Below are positions 16,802-17,982 of a stretch of DNA of 17,982 bases, piece by piece (within the stretch, counting starts at the first letter, position 1; each line of letters starts with the position of its first letter). The stretch spans positions 1-17,982 of the forward strand of contig CAMDSI010000024.1 in the NCBI GenBank assembly GCA_945906915.1, given 5' to 3'. This DNA comes from Spirosoma fluviale (lineage in GTDB: Bacteria > Bacteroidota > Bacteroidia > Cytophagales > Spirosomataceae). The translations under genes and the position numbers were made by a program. The notes under the pieces are model-generated. The model did no database searches. It worked only from the letters and a program-made list of their open reading frames with translations, and was not told the origin of the DNA.

Positions 16802-16825
16802 GGTAGCAAAACAGGTAGCACAAGA
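16802..16825 (+). repeat. Two tandem 12-mers after the gcvP terminator
   Basis: GGTAGCAAAACA and GGTAGCACAAGA stand head to tail and match at 10 of 12 positions. They lie just past the terminator, at the point where the DNA becomes AT-rich. The remaining spacer to 16929 shows no gene. Two copies could be chance, and no function is claimed. Confidence 0.4.
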
Positions 16826-16929
16826 GGGGTTTTCAGATAAAATGTGGGTTTGTTTAAAATTTAATAATTTCTAATTCTCTTATAAATTTCTTAAATTTCA
16901 AAATCTTTTCTTACCACAAAAATCACACC

Positions 16930-17730
16930 ATGGAAGTACATCACCACCCTCATGTTCCTACTCATTCTAAACCATGGAAGGAATATCTATTAGAAGGCCT
17001 CATGATTTTTGTTGCTGTAACCCTTGGGTACGGTGCAGAAAACATTAGAGAACACTACGTAGAAACTAAAAAAGCAATTATAAGTGCTGGAAATTTATAT
17101 GTAGACGTGTTAGAAGACTCCGTAAGATATGAACAAACATTACAAACGAGATATTTTCAAGATAGTTGCTACAAAATCATTAAAGATATTTACAAAAAAG
17201 AAAAGACTATAAAAGACATTCCTGTCTTTTATCTTACAGTTGGTACTATTGTTAATAAACCTTTCCCAATAATGAATACTATTGCGATGGACGAGGTTAA
17301 AAGTTCTGGTACACTAAAATTTATAGAAGATGATAAATTAAAAGTTGCAATACAAAAGTATGCAAATACGGGTAGCTATTTAAGAGGTAGACAAGCGCGT
17401 GAATTCGATTTAAGTGACAAGATGATTGATCCTATTATACTAAATCATTTCGATTTTAATTATTTTAGACAATTAAATCAAGGCAATAATGGTAAGCCAT
17501 TTCAAATAATAAATAATAGAATAGTCATTAATATTCCTATACCCTCAGACTTAAAAATTAGGAATGCTAATAAATTAGACTTCGATTATTTCTTTTCCGC
17601 TTTTGGTATGTATCAAACGATCCGTGCAGGCAGCAATGAAGGTTATATTACTAAAACACAGAAACAGTGTCACGAACTTTTAGCTCTTTTAAGAAATTAC
17701 CTAAGAGAGCATGATGCGCTTAAAGATTAA
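16930..17730 (+). CDS. MEVHHH-type single-pass membrane protein of unknown function
   Basis: A 266-residue protein whose start resembles a family of hypothetical membrane proteins I know from Bacteroidota, beginning MEVHHH. The N-terminus is histidine-rich (MEVHHHPHVPTHSKPW, five His in 12 residues). One transmembrane helix follows (about 20-36, LLEGLMIFVAVTLGYGA) and ends in AENIREHYVE. The rest, about 225 residues, is soluble, Lys/Asn-rich and mostly helical, with no catalytic motif that I recognise. The gene is much poorer in G+C than its neighbour: for example 13 of 60 bases at 17461-17520, against 29 of 60 at 16321-16380 in gcvP. It converges on a short paralogue four bases downstream. 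The histidines could bind metal, but that is a guess. Confidence 0.8.
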   Translation: MEVHHHPHVPTHSKPWKEYLLEGLMIFVAVTLGYGAENIREHYVETKKAIISAGNLYVDVLEDSVRYEQTLQTRYFQDSCYKIIKDIYKKEKTIKDIPVFYLTVGTIVNKPFPIMNTIAMDEVKSSGTLKFIEDDKLKVAIQKYANTGSYLRGRQAREFDLSDKMIDPIILNHFDFNYFRQLNQGNNGKPFQIINNRIVINIPIPSDLKIRNANKLDFDYFFSAFGMYQTIRAGSNEGYITKTQKQCHELLALLRNYLREHDALKD

Positions 17731-17734
17731 AAAT

Positions 17735-17884
17735 CTAAACAGGCACTAAACTCTCCTTAAACGGTTCTCTTAAATTCTCAGCTAAAAAGCCGCAAAACAC
17801 AGCAATAAATAACATTAAAAATTCCCAAAAATAAGATTTCCAATTTTTCTTTCCTTCGTGATGAGCATGATGATGTACTTCCAT
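17735..17884 (-). CDS. 49-residue MEVHHH-type membrane peptide, short paralogue of the convergent gene
   Basis: ATG at 17882-17884 and TAG at 17735-17737 encode 49 residues. The peptide has the same plan as the N-terminus of the convergent 266-residue protein: MEVHHHAHHEGKKNW, a hydrophobic helix at about 19-36 (YFWEFLMLFIAVFCGFLAEN across the span), then LREPFKESLVPV. Over a 28-residue stretch starting at the shared Trp-Lys, 15 positions are identical to the larger protein. It lacks the soluble domain altogether. Either it is a real small membrane protein, since reading frame, start and stop are intact, or it is the remnant of a duplicated full-length gene. Only four bases separate the two stop codons. 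Confidence 0.65.
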   Translation of the reverse strand: MEVHHHAHHEGKKNWKSYFWEFLMLFIAVFCGFLAENLREPFKESLVPV

Positions 17885-17893
17885 AAATATTAA

Positions 17894-17901
17894 TACATTT
17901 G
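17894..17901 (+). promoter_or_regulatory. -7 promoter element for the gene at the right edge
   Basis: TACATTTG matches the Bacteroidota -7 consensus TAnnTTTG exactly and lies 22 bases before the ATG at 17924. It sits in the gap between the divergent 49-residue gene and the right-edge gene. No -33 TTTG is seen at the expected distance. Confidence 0.45.
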
Positions 17902-17923
17902 TCTAATTCAAAAGATCGCAACT

Positions 17924-17982
17924 ATGACTTTTCCTATTCTATTCGGCATATTAGCTCTAATTATCATTATCATCAGAAGAAG
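17924..17982 (+). CDS. Start of a membrane protein, truncated by window edge
   Basis: From ATG 17924 the visible 19 residues read MTFPILFGILALIIIIIRR, a strongly hydrophobic helix followed by arginines. This could be the first transmembrane segment of a transporter or a signal anchor. The exact -7 element 22 bases upstream supports the start. Too little is visible to name a family. Confidence 0.5.
   Translation, partial: MTFPILFGILALIIIIIRR

Noticed and set aside
16781..16871. Remnant coding sequence after the gcvP terminator
   Set aside because: Short frames can be read through the 12-mers in more than one phase, but none has a start codon in a credible place or a recognisable protein.

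Overview
The window looks like a chromosomal segment of a member of the Bacteroidota. Evidence for this is a SusC/SusD pair with its carboxypeptidase-like N-terminal domain, a DUF4954 protein, MEVHHH-type small membrane proteins, and several exact copies of the Bacteroidota -7 promoter element TAnnTTTG. A free-living, possibly aquatic Cytophagales-like organism would fit (AlkB-type hydroxylase, glycan uptake, glycine cleavage), but the genus is only a guess.

Layout, left to right. (1) 1-574, minus: the 5' part of an alkane 1-monooxygenase (AlkB) cut by the window edge. (2) 650-5707, minus: a SusC-like TonB-dependent receptor followed by its SusD-like lipoprotein, closed by a strong intrinsic terminator. 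(3) 5708-5951: AT-rich divergent control region with a palindrome and a 10-bp direct repeat. (4) 5952-8370, plus: a three-gene operon with 4-bp overlaps, encoding an ABC ATPase, an ABC-2 permease and a secreted LolA-like protein. (5) 8446-12038, plus: a tightly coupled trio of secreted GH130 glycosidase/phosphorylase, GloA2/YaeR-type VOC metalloprotein and a DUF4954 left-handed beta-helix protein. (6) 12039-12165: an inverted cluster of TAAATGGT-type repeats and a small hairpin between convergent genes. (7) 12166-13764, minus: a secreted M28 zinc peptidase with a PA domain. (8) 13868-16714, plus: glycine dehydrogenase GcvP with its own -7 element, followed by hairpins and a terminator. (9) 16800-17982: a visibly AT-richer segment with a full-length MEVHHH membrane protein, a convergent 49-residue paralogue of its N-terminal part, and the start of another membrane protein at the right edge.

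Functionally, SusCD would take oligomers into the periplasm, where the secreted GH130 enzyme and the M28 peptidase would act on imported or envelope material. The ABC/LolA-like operon looks like an envelope export or extraction system. AlkB and GcvP are metabolic enzymes with no obvious link to these. Most of the window is ordinary. The parts that most deserve a second look are the GH130-VOC-DUF4954 unit, the inverted TAAATGGT repeat cluster, and the pair of MEVHHH proteins in AT-rich DNA. I see no CRISPR array, transposase, tRNA or rRNA, and nothing that by itself proves a new system.
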